Part shown: positions 1-11,628 of the stretch, one piece after another
Numbering within the stretch: the first letter of the stretch is position 1
How the letters are laid out: each line of letters opens with the position of its first letter
Origin: Setoptus koraiensis
Lineage: Eukaryota > Arthropoda
Assembly: GCA_048013815.1 (NCBI GenBank)
Contig: CM106586.1
Location: 20,150,001 to 20,214,000 of the forward strand
Direction of reading: 5' to 3'
Length of the DNA: 64,000 bases
The notes under the pieces: generated by a model
What the model was told of the DNA's origin: nothing
Seen by the model: the letters and a program-made list of their open reading frames with translations, nothing else
Database searches by the model: none
Translations under genes and position numbers: made by a program

Positions 1-96
1 TCTGGTCTGTGCGGATAATTCGGCTCGCAGTGTGTGTCTGTGCGAGCAAGAATGTCAGCGACCAAATGTTGCAAACAAATTTTGTGTCGCATTCTT

Positions 97-115
97 CGTT
101 GTCGTTGCTGTTGCT

Positions 116-171
<56 letters not shown>

Positions 172-194
172 CGTTGTTGTTGCTGCTGCTGCAG
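97..194. repeat. Imperfect (GTT)n/(GTC)n trinucleotide array
   Basis: Nearly pure GTT, GTC and GCT triplets run for about 100 bp and end in CTGCTGCAG. On the + strand the T-rich array followed by CAG looks like a polypyrimidine tract plus 3' splice site leading into the open frame at 195. Arrays of the same kind recur at 5613, 11500, 19687 and 29455. Confidence 0.95.
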
Positions 195-581
195 AGCGGC
201 CCGTTAGTAACGGGCCGTTACAAATCGCCTAACTCACCTGATCAAATCGGGCGATATCAGCGCGTCAAACGGTTGCAGACGACGCAGCCGAATGATACAA
301 GCTCGCACTCGGACTTACTTAGCCGCGACGACGACGCCGACAACAACAACAACAACGACATTAACGACACTGGGCCATTAGCCGAGCCACTGTCGGCACA
401 TCCTCCCAATGCGGAAGTCGGGCACAACAATGAGCTAATCAAGTCTAACTGGTTCAGCACGCGCAACTTGCGCAACTTGTGCGCCGATCGCGATGTGGGC
501 GACTTGTTACCCGCAAGCCGCGGCCAGCCCGTACCGCGGCCGCCGCCGCCGCCCGCCGCGCTACTTGTTACGGCCGCGTAA
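195..581 (+). CDS. Possible 3'-terminal coding exon of an unidentified gene
   Basis: I do not recognise the family. An open frame runs from just after a candidate acceptor (TGCTGCAG|AGC) to a TAA at 579-581, giving about 128 residues. The composition looks like a disordered protein tail: it is rich in D, N, S, T and P, with a DDDADNNNNND stretch, a segment reading SNWFSTRNLRNLC and a run of six prolines before the end. It has a more protein-like mix than the Arg/Ala/Pro/Gly shadow frames typical of this window. If real, the gene enters from the left edge and ends here. No AATAAA lies close downstream, which is a weakness. It could still be a chance frame next to a repeat. Confidence 0.35.
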   Translation, partial: SGPLVTGRYKSPNSPDQIGRYQRVKRLQTTQPNDTSSHSDLLSRDDDADNNNNNDINDTGPLAEPLSAHPPNAEVGHNNELIKSNWFSTRNLRNLCADRDVGDLLPASRGQPVPRPPPPPAALLVTAA

Positions 582-919
582 TGGGCCCCACGGACGGGCC
601 TAGGCGCCCCCATGGCCCGTGTGTAGTAACAGTTTGCGCGGGGGCGCTGTCGCTAAACTGGCTGCGCTGTTTATAATCACACACACACACACACAATGAG
701 AGAAATATTTACCACTTGCAACAAACAACCAGAAGCGACAGATCAAATGATGACTTTGCCCGCTTAAATGGGCTTATCTTGGCCCCCCTTTGTTTGTTCT
801 CTCGAGCCGGTGGCCTCGTTTGGGGCCGCTTTTCGCTGCACTGACTTTGTCTCGAGCTTATCAGTGTTTACACTGGCCACATTAGTGAAACAATCATTAG
901 GCCAGCGGCGCAGCGGCGG

Positions 920-979
920 GGCCAATTCTGGCCAATTCTGGCCAATTCTGGCCAATTCTGGCCAATTCTGGCCAATTCG
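920..979. repeat. 10-bp tandem repeat, 6 copies
   Basis: The unit GGCCAATTCT is repeated head to tail six times, the last copy diverging in its final base. Each unit contains CCAAT in the + orientation (GGCCAATTC), so the array presents six evenly spaced CCAAT boxes. Whether these are functional is unknown. Confidence 0.97.
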
Positions 980-3139
980 TTCGAGCCAGCGAGCCGGCCA
1001 AAGTCGCCCGGCTGGCTGGTCAGTGCACTTTGGCCAGCGGGCCGGCGGCTCGGGCGGCCGTGGCCGCCGACCAGCAACAAACGATACGCGCCGATATGCA
1101 GTCAGCGTCTGGCCAGTTCGTTAGAGAGATAACGCTCTGCGGGGCGACCTCTTTGGGGTGCCCGCTCGCGGCACCGGCACCGGTTGTCCGTGTCTCGCTG
1201 TGCGGCCCGCTGCCAGCCGCACAGCGAGCACGGCCCAGAACTCAATTGAACATGAAGCCGCTGAGCAGCTAATTGATCCATCCATCGGGGCCCCTCTCTA
1301 TTTATGCTCGTGTTTTGCGTGCGCTCGTGATTTGCTCGTCAGTGCACATCAGTGCTCAATTTTCGCCCGGCTGGCCGGCCCGTCCGGCCCCATCGAGCCT
1401 GTGAGTCGGTGAGCAGTGCGCCGTTGCAGTGCGCGAGTCGCTATGTATCGCGCTCAAGCGCGCAATTATGGATCGCAATCGATCTTATCGAGTCCGTCCG
1501 TGGCTGCCAATGCACACTGAGTGCGCCCCATTCCCCCCCCCCAAACCAAGAGATAAAGTGGACGATTTCTGGTGCCTCCGGAGCGAGCGAATAAAATTAA
1601 TCTAGTCTATCTAGTCACGAGTGGCTGTTTTCAACTGGCGCCGATAGGTGCACAGCACGCGCCGCCAGACATCCGCAGCCAGCGATATGGCAGCCGGCGG
1701 GTAGATGGGACGTGGCACAGCTCGGTCGCGGAATGGGGCCCGCTCGGATACACGCGCTCGTGGCGGGCGGCCTGCAGCGGGTGTCGGCGCGCTGTGCGGC
1801 CCGTGCGCCGTTGGCAGCGTGCGACCCTATGCGCGCCAGGTCTCGGCAGCGCGCGCAGCGTCAATTTTCAATTTTCGATTCTCGATTCGCGGCTCTCGAT
1901 TCGCTGCAATTCGCCAATCGCAATTCTCCATTTCGCCCCCCAATCTGGCCGCTTTCTAGCGTGCTCTGCCTCTCCCCGCGTCTGGCATTCTTTATCCGCG
2001 CTCGCCATGTCTGCGGGCCCCACACACTGGCGGGCCCGCACACTGGCGGCCACCCGCACTAATAGGCACACACAAACTCGCACGCCCGCTCAGGAGATGT
2101 CGAGTCGCGCGAGAAGAATGCCAGCTCTGGGCGCTCATCCCCGCCAGCAACGCGAGCACCGCCAGCAACGCGAGCGCCCCCAACGACGCGAGCGCCGCCG
2201 ACTCTGCGCCGGGACCCCGTCTCGCCGAGAGGGCGCCCCGATTCAAATTGCTACTTGAGTGATGATATTTGTATAATGCACGCGTGATTGTGCGTGCGTC
2301 TCGCCAGTCGCCCGGCGCGAGTTGGCCCGCCGAAAGCATCATCGATTTCGGCGGCGGCGGCCGGCGCTGGTAAAAACCTTTCGGCTGCGCTGGCGCCACC
2401 GGCGGCGCCCAAGCGAAAGGGCGAAAGGGGACCCGCAACAACAAAGGGATATGATCATCATTTCAATGAGATCATTCAGAGCCGAGTGAGTGTATATTGT
2501 GTTGTTGCGATTCAATTGAATCATTTCGGGCCAGCTCCGAATCTGCGCCGGGCCGCATACAGCCGGGCCGCATAGAGCCGCGCCGCATAGAGCCGCGCCA
2601 GCCCGCTACTCGCAGTGCCCGCTCTCTGCAGCATAGAGTCTATACTATCTCTTTACATAATAAATATTACATAACATATGCTGCGGAGGAGCAATTTTAA
2701 ATTTGAAATTGTAAATTTGATACACGTTGTTGCTCGCTTGCCGGCGCGCCACGACCGCCCCCTGCAAGTGCGCGACTTGCCACCCGAACAGCCCGGCGTA
2801 AGTAGATAGTTGCGGGCCGGGCCGGGCCAGTTGATAATCGCGCGCGCGCGCCCCAGCTATTGACTCGCCGATGTGCCAGTTGCAATTGGGGGGGGGGGCG
2901 CCGCTGCCGAATTGCACTCGCCCGGCAGCAGCAGCAGCCAATTCGAGGGGGCCCCTCGGAATTGTCTCCCATAGTGTGTGTGTATCAACTGGCGCCGCGC
3001 CGGGCCTGGTAATAACTCGCTACATGCAACTTATGCACGACGCGGGCATCTCCGAACGGCCGGCCAGCACGCGCACATGCATATGCAAACGCACACACGC
3101 ACGACAAATAAACAGATGGATATCAGAGTGGCCAATATG

Positions 3140-3184
3140 AGCTCGTGGCAAACGCGCTTTGGGCCAAGATGTTTGCCACGAGCT
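3140..3184. repeat. Perfect inverted repeat, 14-bp arms
   Basis: AGCTCGTGGCAAAC at 3140-3153 pairs exactly with GTTTGCCACGAGCT at 3171-3184, leaving a 17-bp loop. A second, weaker hairpin with 9-bp arms follows at 3251-3282. Confidence 0.95.
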
Positions 3185-3427
3185 TGCGTTGGCCGCTCCG
3201 ATCCATGGCGCGCCGCTGACCTGCAGCCTAGGAAAAGCCCAAGCAGCCGAGCGGAGTGCATAGCGACATTCGCGCACTCCGCTGGCGCTTGGCGCACCGA
3301 GTGCGCCAGATATCAATCTAATCAAACAAGACAATTGATGGCACCGATTGCCGCTCGATATCTCTTGCCGGCCATTTGCCGATAAACGGGCCCCGCTCGC
3401 TCGGGCAGCCGCACCCGGCGCCAGAAT

Positions 3428-3508
3428 ATTCAGCTTGTTCGGGCACATTCGGCTTGTTCGGGCACATTCGGCTTGTTCGGGCACATTCAGCTTGCTCGGG
3501 TATGTTCA
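3428..3508. repeat. 19-bp tandem repeat, 4 copies
   Basis: The unit ATTCGGCTTGTTCGGGCAC occurs four times with one or two substitutions per copy (ATTCAG in the first and last), then degenerates into TATGTTCAGG. Confidence 0.95.
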
Positions 3509-5612
3509 GGTAGACAGTGGCATGCTGAGCCCACTCACAAGGCCGGCATATTCAGCCAGTTGGGCCGGTCAGCTGATGATTGAATTTATTTTGTTTAGTT
3601 GCTTGTTTATTGTTGGTCGTGCCAGAGGGGGCGCCCAAACGAATTGAAACGGTCCGCTGCGACCCGGACTCGACTGCCGCTCGCCACAGGCTCACGGGCC
3701 AGCGATTAGGGCCCGCTGCAAAGCGATTGGCCGACATGCTATCGAGCAGCCAGAATACCATCGTAGTGGCGCCAATATCCAACTAGCTGCTGCTGCCTTG
3801 TATGTGAGACACACATTGTGATATCGGGCGCGATTTTGGCCAGATATAGCGCCCAGATAAGGGGCCCTCTGGTGTCTCTATAAACTGTTCCCGTGACACT
3901 GGCAATAACGACTCTCATCAGACGCGTTGGGGCCAGCCGACCGACAAGACGGCCAGCATACCATTATCGACACGCTCTGGCGCTGGCCAGAGTCTCTTAT
4001 TTTTATCTCTCGTTGTGCACAATCGCCGCTCCCTGCACAACTCTTGTCCGGGCAACTTTTGGCCGGAGTTGGGCCCCGAAAGCCGGACAACACAACACAA
4101 CACACGCCATAGTGGCTGTAAAATCCTCTCTAATCCCGTGTGATTATTATTCTCTTAATTTGGTTGGATCCTCAATCTTATCGTATCACATATATCTTAT
4201 CGTGCGATGCGCCATGGTGATTGCGCCACATTTATATATATTCCATAATATTTTTTTTTTCTTCTTCTTCTCTTCTTTGGACAACGTGTATAACGTTACA
4301 TAAATCGGGCTCTTTGTCACAAGTGCACACGCTGAATATAATATATAGCTCTCATTGAATAACAACGACTTGCCATCTTGAGATGTATTATGCAACCCAA
4401 AGCCACAATAATGCGGCCCGCTCACGACAAGTGCAGCGGCCCTCCGGAAGTGGCCGTGCCCCGTCCTGCGGGGGTGTGGCCGCGTCAGAGCTGCTGCCGC
4501 CGCTGTTTTATGCACTGACTGCACGCAAAAGTATATATATTTTCGTATACAAGTGTATGTATTTTTGATATATTTTTTTGGATATTTTTGGTATATGCGT
4601 GTACCAAATGTATATTTCATACATTTGGTGTATTGGCGTCATACACATGTATATTTCATGTATTTATATAAAATATAAAGCGCGTAAACAGAGTCGTCGA
4701 CACGGCCGCCTGGCGGCCACATAGCGCCACCGGCCGTCCAGTGGCGAGATGTGTTTTTTGTTGGCTGTCGTCCATTTTGATTTATTATACCGCTCGGCGC
4801 GCTGTAATGGGCACGCGCCAGTTGGACGAGTTTGCCAGTGTCCGGCTCACCGTTACTTCTGGCCTCACTTCTGGCGTTACTTCTGACACACACACTGCGA
4901 GAAAGTGGCCCCTGCGACGATAGAATCCATTACGTAACAAACCGCAACAACGGTACCTCTCAACACCGAGCGAGCGAGCGAGCGAGCGGCCGGCCGGCCG
5001 GCAGCTCGCAAACGGCAGCAAATAGCAACAGCACAACAGTTTGTGATTTCGGCCAACTCACTGGCCATCGATAATTGCTAGTTGGTCGGGCGCCCGGCAG
5101 CGCTAATGGTGCTGCCGGCCACTGACCACTGTGCGCTGACCGCTCGCTCATGTCCGTAGCTCCGGCATTATTAATAATTTTTCCCTCTGCCCGCTCTCTG
5201 CCCCGTGCGCGCGTCTCGCTCCCGCGTGCGCCCGTTACTCGCTCGCCCGTGCGCTCCCGATCTCCCGTGCGCCGCCTTGTCCGCCCGCGCCTCCCGCATT
5301 GCAAGCGGCCGGCGGTGAGCCAGCTTGCGCAACTGTCACCGCTATTGTCGGGCGCATCGTCGAGTGCCGTCGGGCCGGCCCAGTTCCGCTTGCTCGATAT
5401 TGTGGCTTATGCGCGAGCTAGCTCGCACAAATGATTAGGCACAGATGCCGGCAGCGGCCACAACAGCGCCAGCGACAACAGAGACACAGACAAAACAACA
5501 AAAACAACAACGCGGGCCCCAATCGAGCGAATTGAACGAGCGAAAATTTTGCGCTACTCAAGTCCGTTGTTGAGTTGGCTTCTTGTCGGGCGCGCTGTTG
5601 TCGTCGCTGGCA

Positions 5613-5700
5613 TGGTCGTGGTCGTTGTCGTCGTTGTTGTTGTTGTTGTTGTTGTTGTCGTCGTGGTCGTTGTCGTAGTTGTTGTTGTTGTTGTTGTTGT
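5613..5700. repeat. Imperfect (GTT)n/(GTC)n array
   Basis: About 88 bp of GTT, GTC and GTA triplets in several blocks. It produces a poly-Val/Leu frame on + and a poly-Gln frame on -, neither of which continues into convincing protein sequence. Confidence 0.95.
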
Positions 5701-6339
5701 GCACAGACAAATATTTGTTGTTGTCGCGTCACATTAGCCTGGCGAGCGGCGGCCGGGCCAACAACGTAGACAAACAACAATGCAACGGTCGGCGGAACTT
5801 GTTAAATTTGAGATGGGTTTGTCCCAAAATGGCTAGACGCTGGCACAGTGTGCCGCCCGGGTTTCGCGCGTACGCCAGTGGGCGCAGTTTGCCGGCCCCA
5901 CCGACACAAATAACACTCCTGTGCTGTGTTGACAATTCGCCACCGGGCCCCATTTATTGGCTCCCCAACGCGCGCTTCTTTTTTCGGGCGCCTCATTTTT
6001 GTTTGGCTGGCACAGTGGCGAGCGCCAGTTGTTATTTGTTGTGGGGCGACTTGTGTGTAACTCGTCGTCTTGTCTTGCCTTGCTCTGGCCCGCTACTGGC
6101 CCCATCCGCCGCCGCCGCGTGCGTGTGCGTGTGTATCAATAGGTCGCAAGCTTGCCAGCGAACACACACACAATCCATGTTTGTTTGTGTGTGCGTGTTT
6201 GCTAACACGTGAAATTGTTGTCAATTGGCAACAACTTTTTCCCGTTGGCTCGCCCGCGATCGTTGAATTGCGTCTGCCGATTGTCGCGCCAACACAACTG
6301 ACAATCGTCGCAACAATTCCCTGCCTTCGCAGCCATTCT

Positions 6340-6377
6340 TTTGCGCGATTCTTTGCGCGATTCTTTGCGCGATTCTT
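6340..6377. repeat. 12-bp tandem repeat, 3 copies
   Basis: TTTGCGCGATTC occurs three times, followed at once by a related pair of GAGCAATTCCT/GAGCACAATCG-type units. Confidence 0.9.
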
Positions 6378-6640
6378 GTGAGCAATTCCTGTGAGCACAA
6401 TCGCAATTGCGTCTTGTGCGCCACGAGCTGCCAGGGCACCTAGCGACCAGCGCGCGCGGCCATCCGCGCCAGTCTCGAGCGCGCACCGATCCGCGCCTGT
6501 CTCGGGCGCGCTCGTCCCGCAAGCCGCAGATTGTTCAATTTCAATCAAAATCGGCTATTCTGTTTACTGGTGCCCGCGCATTCGCAGGCCCCATTAGGCT
6601 CCGCTGGCCGTGTGCGCGGCGCCCACCGCCACAGGGCCCA

Positions 6641-6730
6641 CAGTGTCATTATGCACAGCGTTATTATGCACAGCGTTATTATGCACAGCGTTGTTATGCA
6701 CAGTGTTATTATGCACAGTGTTATTATGCA
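6641..6730. repeat. 15-bp tandem repeat, 6 copies
   Basis: Exactly six 15-bp units of the type CAGCGTTATTATGCA, with substitutions only at a few positions (CAGTG/CAGCG, TTATT/TTGTT/TCATT). Because 15 is a multiple of three, open frames run through it on both strands without implying a gene. Confidence 0.97.
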
Positions 6731-7385
6731 CGGGGCCCCGGCGGCACAATGAGCGGCGGCGGCGGCGGAGGCGCCACTTGATGGATTTAAATTTTGAGTG
6801 TTCGCGATTCGCCAACAATTAGAGGCCCATGTGTCGCACAGTGCGCCAGGCTGTATCGCAGCCAGCGATTAGCCGCTGATTGGCACGCGATTTTGATTTG
6901 GCGCTGCAATCGGTGCATCTCATTAATTATTATTCTCTGGCGCGTTGATTTACAGCAGCAGCAGCAGCGACATTGTCGCAATATTTGCGCCAATGAGCCA
7001 CCGAGCGACAATTTATAACTGTTGGCACATAGTGGCGCATGTGTGTCCGCTAATGGATATTTCATTATCCATTATCAGCTTATCAGCGGCAACTCTCATC
7101 AACTGCTCTCCCGAGCCCGTGGCACGCCCGCGCGCGACACGGGCCAAGGTGTGTCGGCGCGGCGCGGGCTCGTGCATATTTGCGCAATCGGGTTTTGTAA
7201 TTAAATCACAACTCGAATAGTCACAACCGGCCAACAGAAACGGGAGCGGCGGGTCCCGGCACGCGCACTCTGGCCATCGGACATAATGAAGCCACTCCGA
7301 GTAAATAATATACTGGCTCCAAATATAATTCAGAGGCGCTGCGCGTTGCGCCCTCCGCGCGGAATCGACACGGCGGGGCCGACAA

Positions 7386-7437
7386 CATGGGCCGACATCG
7401 TGGGCCGACATCGTGGGCCGACATCGTGGGCCGACAA
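7386..7437. repeat. 13-bp tandem repeat, 4 copies
   Basis: CGTGGGCCGACAT is repeated four times without gaps. The first copy begins CATGGG and the last ends in ACAA. Confidence 0.96.
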
Positions 7438-8218
7438 TATGGGGCAACAATGGGCGCATCGTGCCGAGTCTCGACAGTCGAGATTGCCTCAGCGGTGCGA
7501 GCGCGTGTAATTTTTGCGCACGTTTCCCGGAAATTGCAACACGTTTCCAAGTGTCGGGATCCAAGTCTTGGCATCCAAGACGACGGATCAAATCTGGCGC
7601 GGCGGCTCGTGAGCAAAAATCAATAATTAATATTAACGGCATGTGACTCTTTGAATGTGCCACTGACGACACCGACCCGTGCCACTGACGACCTGTTTTG
7701 CATGTTTCAAGGCGCGTTTGCGGCGATTATCGGCGCTAGGTTGGCGGCCGCGGCGCGGGGGGCGACTTGCAGCGGGCGCCAGTCGGTTATCGGCGCCAAC
7801 TTGCGCGGCGATCATCGTGCACGAGCGCCGTGTGCGCCATTGGCCGGCGCGGCAAATGGCGGGCCGAGTCGCGAAAGTCGCTAGGCGACAACCGCAATGC
7901 GACCCGTTGTTGTTCTCGTGCAATGTCAAGTGTATGCCGGTCATGTGCTGCGGCGGCCGGCCCGTTTTGCCCAATGTTTATCTATGATGACGTAAGATAA
8001 TTGGCGGCTTAATTGTGTAATATGTTGTGTGTGTGTGTGTGTGTGACTTATGCCTTTGTTGGATAAGCTTGATAATTGAAACGAGCGCTGTCTTTGTATG
8101 CAGGCACGCGCAAACACGCGCACACACGCACAGACCGCAGGCGCCCTCTTCGCTCGGCTCGCTCGTATTTGTGTGCGTGTGTGTGCGTGTGTGTCGCTTG
8201 CATAATCAACTAGCTAAT

Positions 8219-8231
8219 CGCCCTCTTCTGG
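8219..8231 (-). promoter_or_regulatory. CTCF-like core word
   Basis: The - strand reads CCAGAAGAGGGCG, sharing 13 bases with the site at 40389-40402. It resembles the animal CTCF core CCASNAGRKGGCRS, but here the last base is A. Presence of the word is seen; binding is inference. Confidence 0.25.
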
Positions 8232-10374
8232 CGCGGATAAATCGCTTCTTCCACTTTGGTCAGTTGGCCAGCGTTTGCTCGCTCGCTAACTCACAACTTG
8301 TGAGTCACAAGTCCCCTTAATCAGTTGTTTGCCCGCGTTTGGCCGCTTGACCGCTGGCGCCCCCCCAAACCCCCACCCAAACGGCCCAACCCGCCGTTAG
8401 CCGTGGCCGCTAAATAACTGGCCACGTAGCTGAATAAATGAAGCGCGATTAGATCGATGTGTCGTCGTCGTCGCCATCGTGCGACCGTAATGCCATTACG
8501 GTGGCACGCCGCTCGCATTAGTATTCGGGATCGGGATTGGCGACCGCAGCCCGGCCCCCATTGTGGGCATTATTTCACGTTAAAGACTTGTCGCCACAAC
8601 GGCCGCTCGGGCCAAGCCGTTGCGCCGCCAGCCGGACCCGGCCGCCGCGTCTTGGCCGGGTCCCGTCTTTCGGCGCCGGGCGGTAACAGTTTGGTGTGAA
8701 ACTGTTTCAAGGGGCCCTTTCCACTGACCGCTGCACTTGATGACCGGATCGCCAAGTGAATGGTGGCCGCGTGCGTTCGTGGGCGCCCCCACTGATTGCC
8801 GCCCGTGATTAGCGGTGCCACTGGCGTACCCGGCCGCCAGTGGCGCCGCCGACTGGGTACCGTTGTTCGCGGCCCGCGACCCGCCTCGTTGTTTGTGGTG
8901 CGACTGTCGACCGACCGGCCGGGCCATTATCGGTTTGGGCCGGCGCGCGATTCACGGCGGCGTGAATTTGTGTAAATTTGCCGGCCCCGCCGCCGCCGCC
9001 GCTTATATGGGCGCCGCTCAAATGGGCGCCGTGTCTCCGCTGGCCAGCGCGGGCGCTTTGGGGCCCGCGGTCGGCTCGGCTCGGTGTGAAAGTGTGACTC
9101 GAGGCAGCACGTGTGCGCGTATCCACACGTCTAGACGTTTTTGCCGTTGTCCAGTTGTCGACATGTCTAAATGTCTGGCCAAGTTCGGGTTGGCTGGCGG
9201 CGGCCGCTAATGAGTTTGCTTTGTTTGCGCTGGCCGCCGGTGTCTGTGTCGTTTGGGCGAGCTCGGGCCGGCCAGCTCGTTACCTAGCGAGCGGTTGATG
9301 GGCAGCGGCGGCTGTAGCACGGGCCGGCACGGGCTAGCGGTGTTTTATAAGTGTTTGGCCGGGCCCTGTGAGCATAGCGGTGCACCGAGAATGACGGCAC
9401 ACTGAGTGTGGCGTAGCCCTGTGAGCGTATAGGGGCACTCGCGCTCTCTTGTCGGCGGCTCGTCGGCGGCGGTTGGGGCGCCCAAACGAGCGGCTCGAGC
9501 CAGCGTCGAGCGACTGTGCGCTGCCCATTCAATTGACGGTCAGCGAGACAATTGTTGTCGGCAAGCTCGCGCTGCGCGTTGTCGTGGCCCCATTGTGTGG
9601 GGCACCGGCTCGCCAGTGGCCGCATTTATTGGCTCGTGCTGCACGAGCTGCTCGTGGCGCTGGCGCGAGTCGTGCTGGCCAGCTCGCCCGGTCGCTTGTG
9701 GCGGCTCGGCGCTCGCTTGTGGCTCGGTCACAGGCGACACTGGCGGCGCGAGTCGCTGATCCGAAGACAGATGGAGCCTGCAAGGGGCCGCTCATTGTCT
9801 CGCAATTGGCCCGCTGGCCGTGCAGCCGCTCGCCAGTTTGTTAGTTGCTTAGGAGCTTGCGCAAGCGGGCCCCAAGCCAGCGACGGCGGCGCCACTGGGC
9901 AACTGGCTCGTCGGAATTGAATCAATTGGGCACACGAGCCGCCAAGAGGCAGCGACACCGACGCACGCAATGGGAATTAGATGGGCGCCGCGTTGTCTCT
10001 GTCGTTCGCCAGTTCGATTAATCACACGGATTGATTCTGGCGGTGGCGGCCCCACTGGCTGGCGCTGCAATTTCGCCAAAGCAAGGGCCCCAAAGTTGAT
10101 TTGGCGCCGGGCCGGGCCCCGCTCGCCGGCAGCTAAGCGATTGTGATTGCCACTGGGCTGTTTATCTGGTCAATTGTTGAGCGGCCCGCCAGCCCAACAT
10201 AACAGCCCCAGCAGCCATCAGATGGATGGAGCGTCTCGAGCACCTTGCGATTGTTGGCGCCCTGCCAACAATCACCCAGCCCGCCGCTGCCAGCCAGCCC
10301 GCCGAGGGCCCCTGCGAGCCTCACAGTCTGTATAATGTGGCGGGCCTAAATCACGTGTCCCTTCTGGATATCCC

Positions 10375-10469
10375 TTCCATGTAGCGCTGCCGGATAAATG
10401 GGGCTGATGGGCGCCCCATTTATCCATTTATCGCCACCGCTACATGGAAGTGGCGCCACTTCCATGTAG
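10375..10469. repeat. Nested hairpin plus perfect 30-bp palindrome
   Basis: TTCCATGTAGCG at 10375-10386 and GGATAAATGGGGC at 10392-10404 pair with GCCCCATTTATCC (10413-10425) and CGCTACATGGAA (10438-10449), giving a long stem with a small internal loop and an 8-bp terminal loop. The right arm immediately enters a perfect palindrome at 10440-10469: CTACATGGAAGTGGC followed by its exact complement. The same arm is therefore present three times, twice in one orientation and once in the other. The stem size would suit a pre-miRNA or a foldback element; no transposon ends are visible. Confidence 0.93.
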
Positions 10470-11499
10470 CCACAGCACAGCGGCTAATCAGCTCGTCGGG
10501 CCCCAGGAAGAGCCCGGCGCTTGCCAGCGAGCCAGCCAAAGCCAACATTTGGCGGCCAGTATCGGGCTCGGTTCGTTAGTGGCCAGATTGCGCCCAGATA
10601 GCGAGCTCGAGTTTCGCTAGATGCTCGCTACTGTATTATTTGTCGCTCTGCGCCCTGTTTATATCCGTGTGCCGCCGGGCGCGTGTTTCTTGGGCGCGCG
10701 GCACGCTCGGGCGCAGCGCGCCGCCTGCCGCTGCAATCCGATCCGGGTCGCGCGATCGGGCAGCCCCGGGCCGCCGCTCGCCCGAGCCAGCTGTCCAGGC
10801 GCGGGCTCGTCGCGTTTGTCGGGCTACGCATCCCGCGCCAACCGCTGTCACTGGCGCCAACCGATCTGGCCCGATCGGCTGTGGCGCGGCCCGATCGGCT
10901 GCGGCCCGGCCCGGCGCGGCGCAGATCAGGTCGTCGCCAGCGTCGGGCGCGTATCAATTACAGCGCCCATGTGCTGCAGTTGTCAGCGGCCGTGTTGTTG
11001 TGTCAGCGATCGCAATTGATATTGCATCATATCGCGTCGCTCTTTCACGCGCGACGGGTATTATGGGGTCGGCGCTGATTAGCGGCGGGCATAATGGCCG
11101 CCGTCAGCTTGGCCTGTCGCCGTTACTGGCCGCCAGTGGGCGCGTTAGTTGACACGCCAGCCAGCCGGCCAGCCAGCCAGCCAGCCGGTCACACTTGCTG
11201 CTGGTGCCGCCGTCAGCTGTTAGCTTGGCTGTCAGCTGGCCACTGATGACTGACAACTGACAAATGTCACACCTGACAGGCACCAGCTGACAGCCGACGG
11301 CCAACAAATAGTTGTCACAGCGGCCGGCGTGCACAGCACACAAAGCTTCGGCGGGGGCGCCTCGCCAAATCAGATGGCTGCGACAGGCTTTTCGCCAGTC
11401 AGCACAGCCATTATTACATCATCTATATTTGTGTTGTTGTTGTTTTTTCAATCTGCTGCCATGCAAGTTGTCGCCGCTACTGTGAGCCGTTTTTGTTTT

Positions 11500-11628
11500 T
11501 TGTCGCTGTTGTCGTCACTGTTGTCGCTGTTGTCGCTGTTGTCGCTGTTGTCGCCGTTGTCGCCGTTGTCGCCGTTGTCGCTGTTGTTGTCGCCGTCGTT
11601 GTCGCCGTCGTTGTTGCTGTCGTTGTTG
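11500..11628. repeat. 9-bp tandem array of TTGTCGCTG-type units
   Basis: About 14 units of the form CTGTTGTCG or CCGTTGTCG, decaying to TTGTTGTCG at the right. It reads poly-(Val-Val-Ala) or (Leu-Leu-Ser) on + and poly-(Thr-Thr-Ala) on -, which explains the long frames over it. Confidence 0.95.

Larger units (their letters stand above)
582..10374. other. Gene-poor stretch rich in minisatellites
   Basis: I see no supportable gene. The stretch holds the tandem arrays listed separately (920, 3428, 5613, 6340, 6641, 7386), two hairpins near 3.1-3.3 kb (3140-3184, and 9-bp arms GCGGAGTGC/GCACTCCGC at 3251-3282), a GT tract at about 8024-8044 and very frequent GGCGCC, GGGCCC and GGCCGGCC words. 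Open frames longer than 100 codons exist in several frames at once, as expected of stop-poor GC-rich DNA, and none shows a domain. Confidence 0.7.

Noticed and set aside
1572-2258. 228-codon + frame
   Set aside because: GC-rich, several frames open together, ends in Arg/Gln/Glu repeats from a short tandem array; no splice or domain support.
5418-5780. Poly-glutamine frame on the - strand
   Set aside because: Produced entirely by the (GTT)n/(GTC)n array; flanking residues show no recognisable protein.
10628-11152. Overlapping frames up to 170 codons on both strands
   Set aside because: Arg/Ala/Pro/Gly-rich sequence from stop-poor GC-rich DNA, open in three frames at once.
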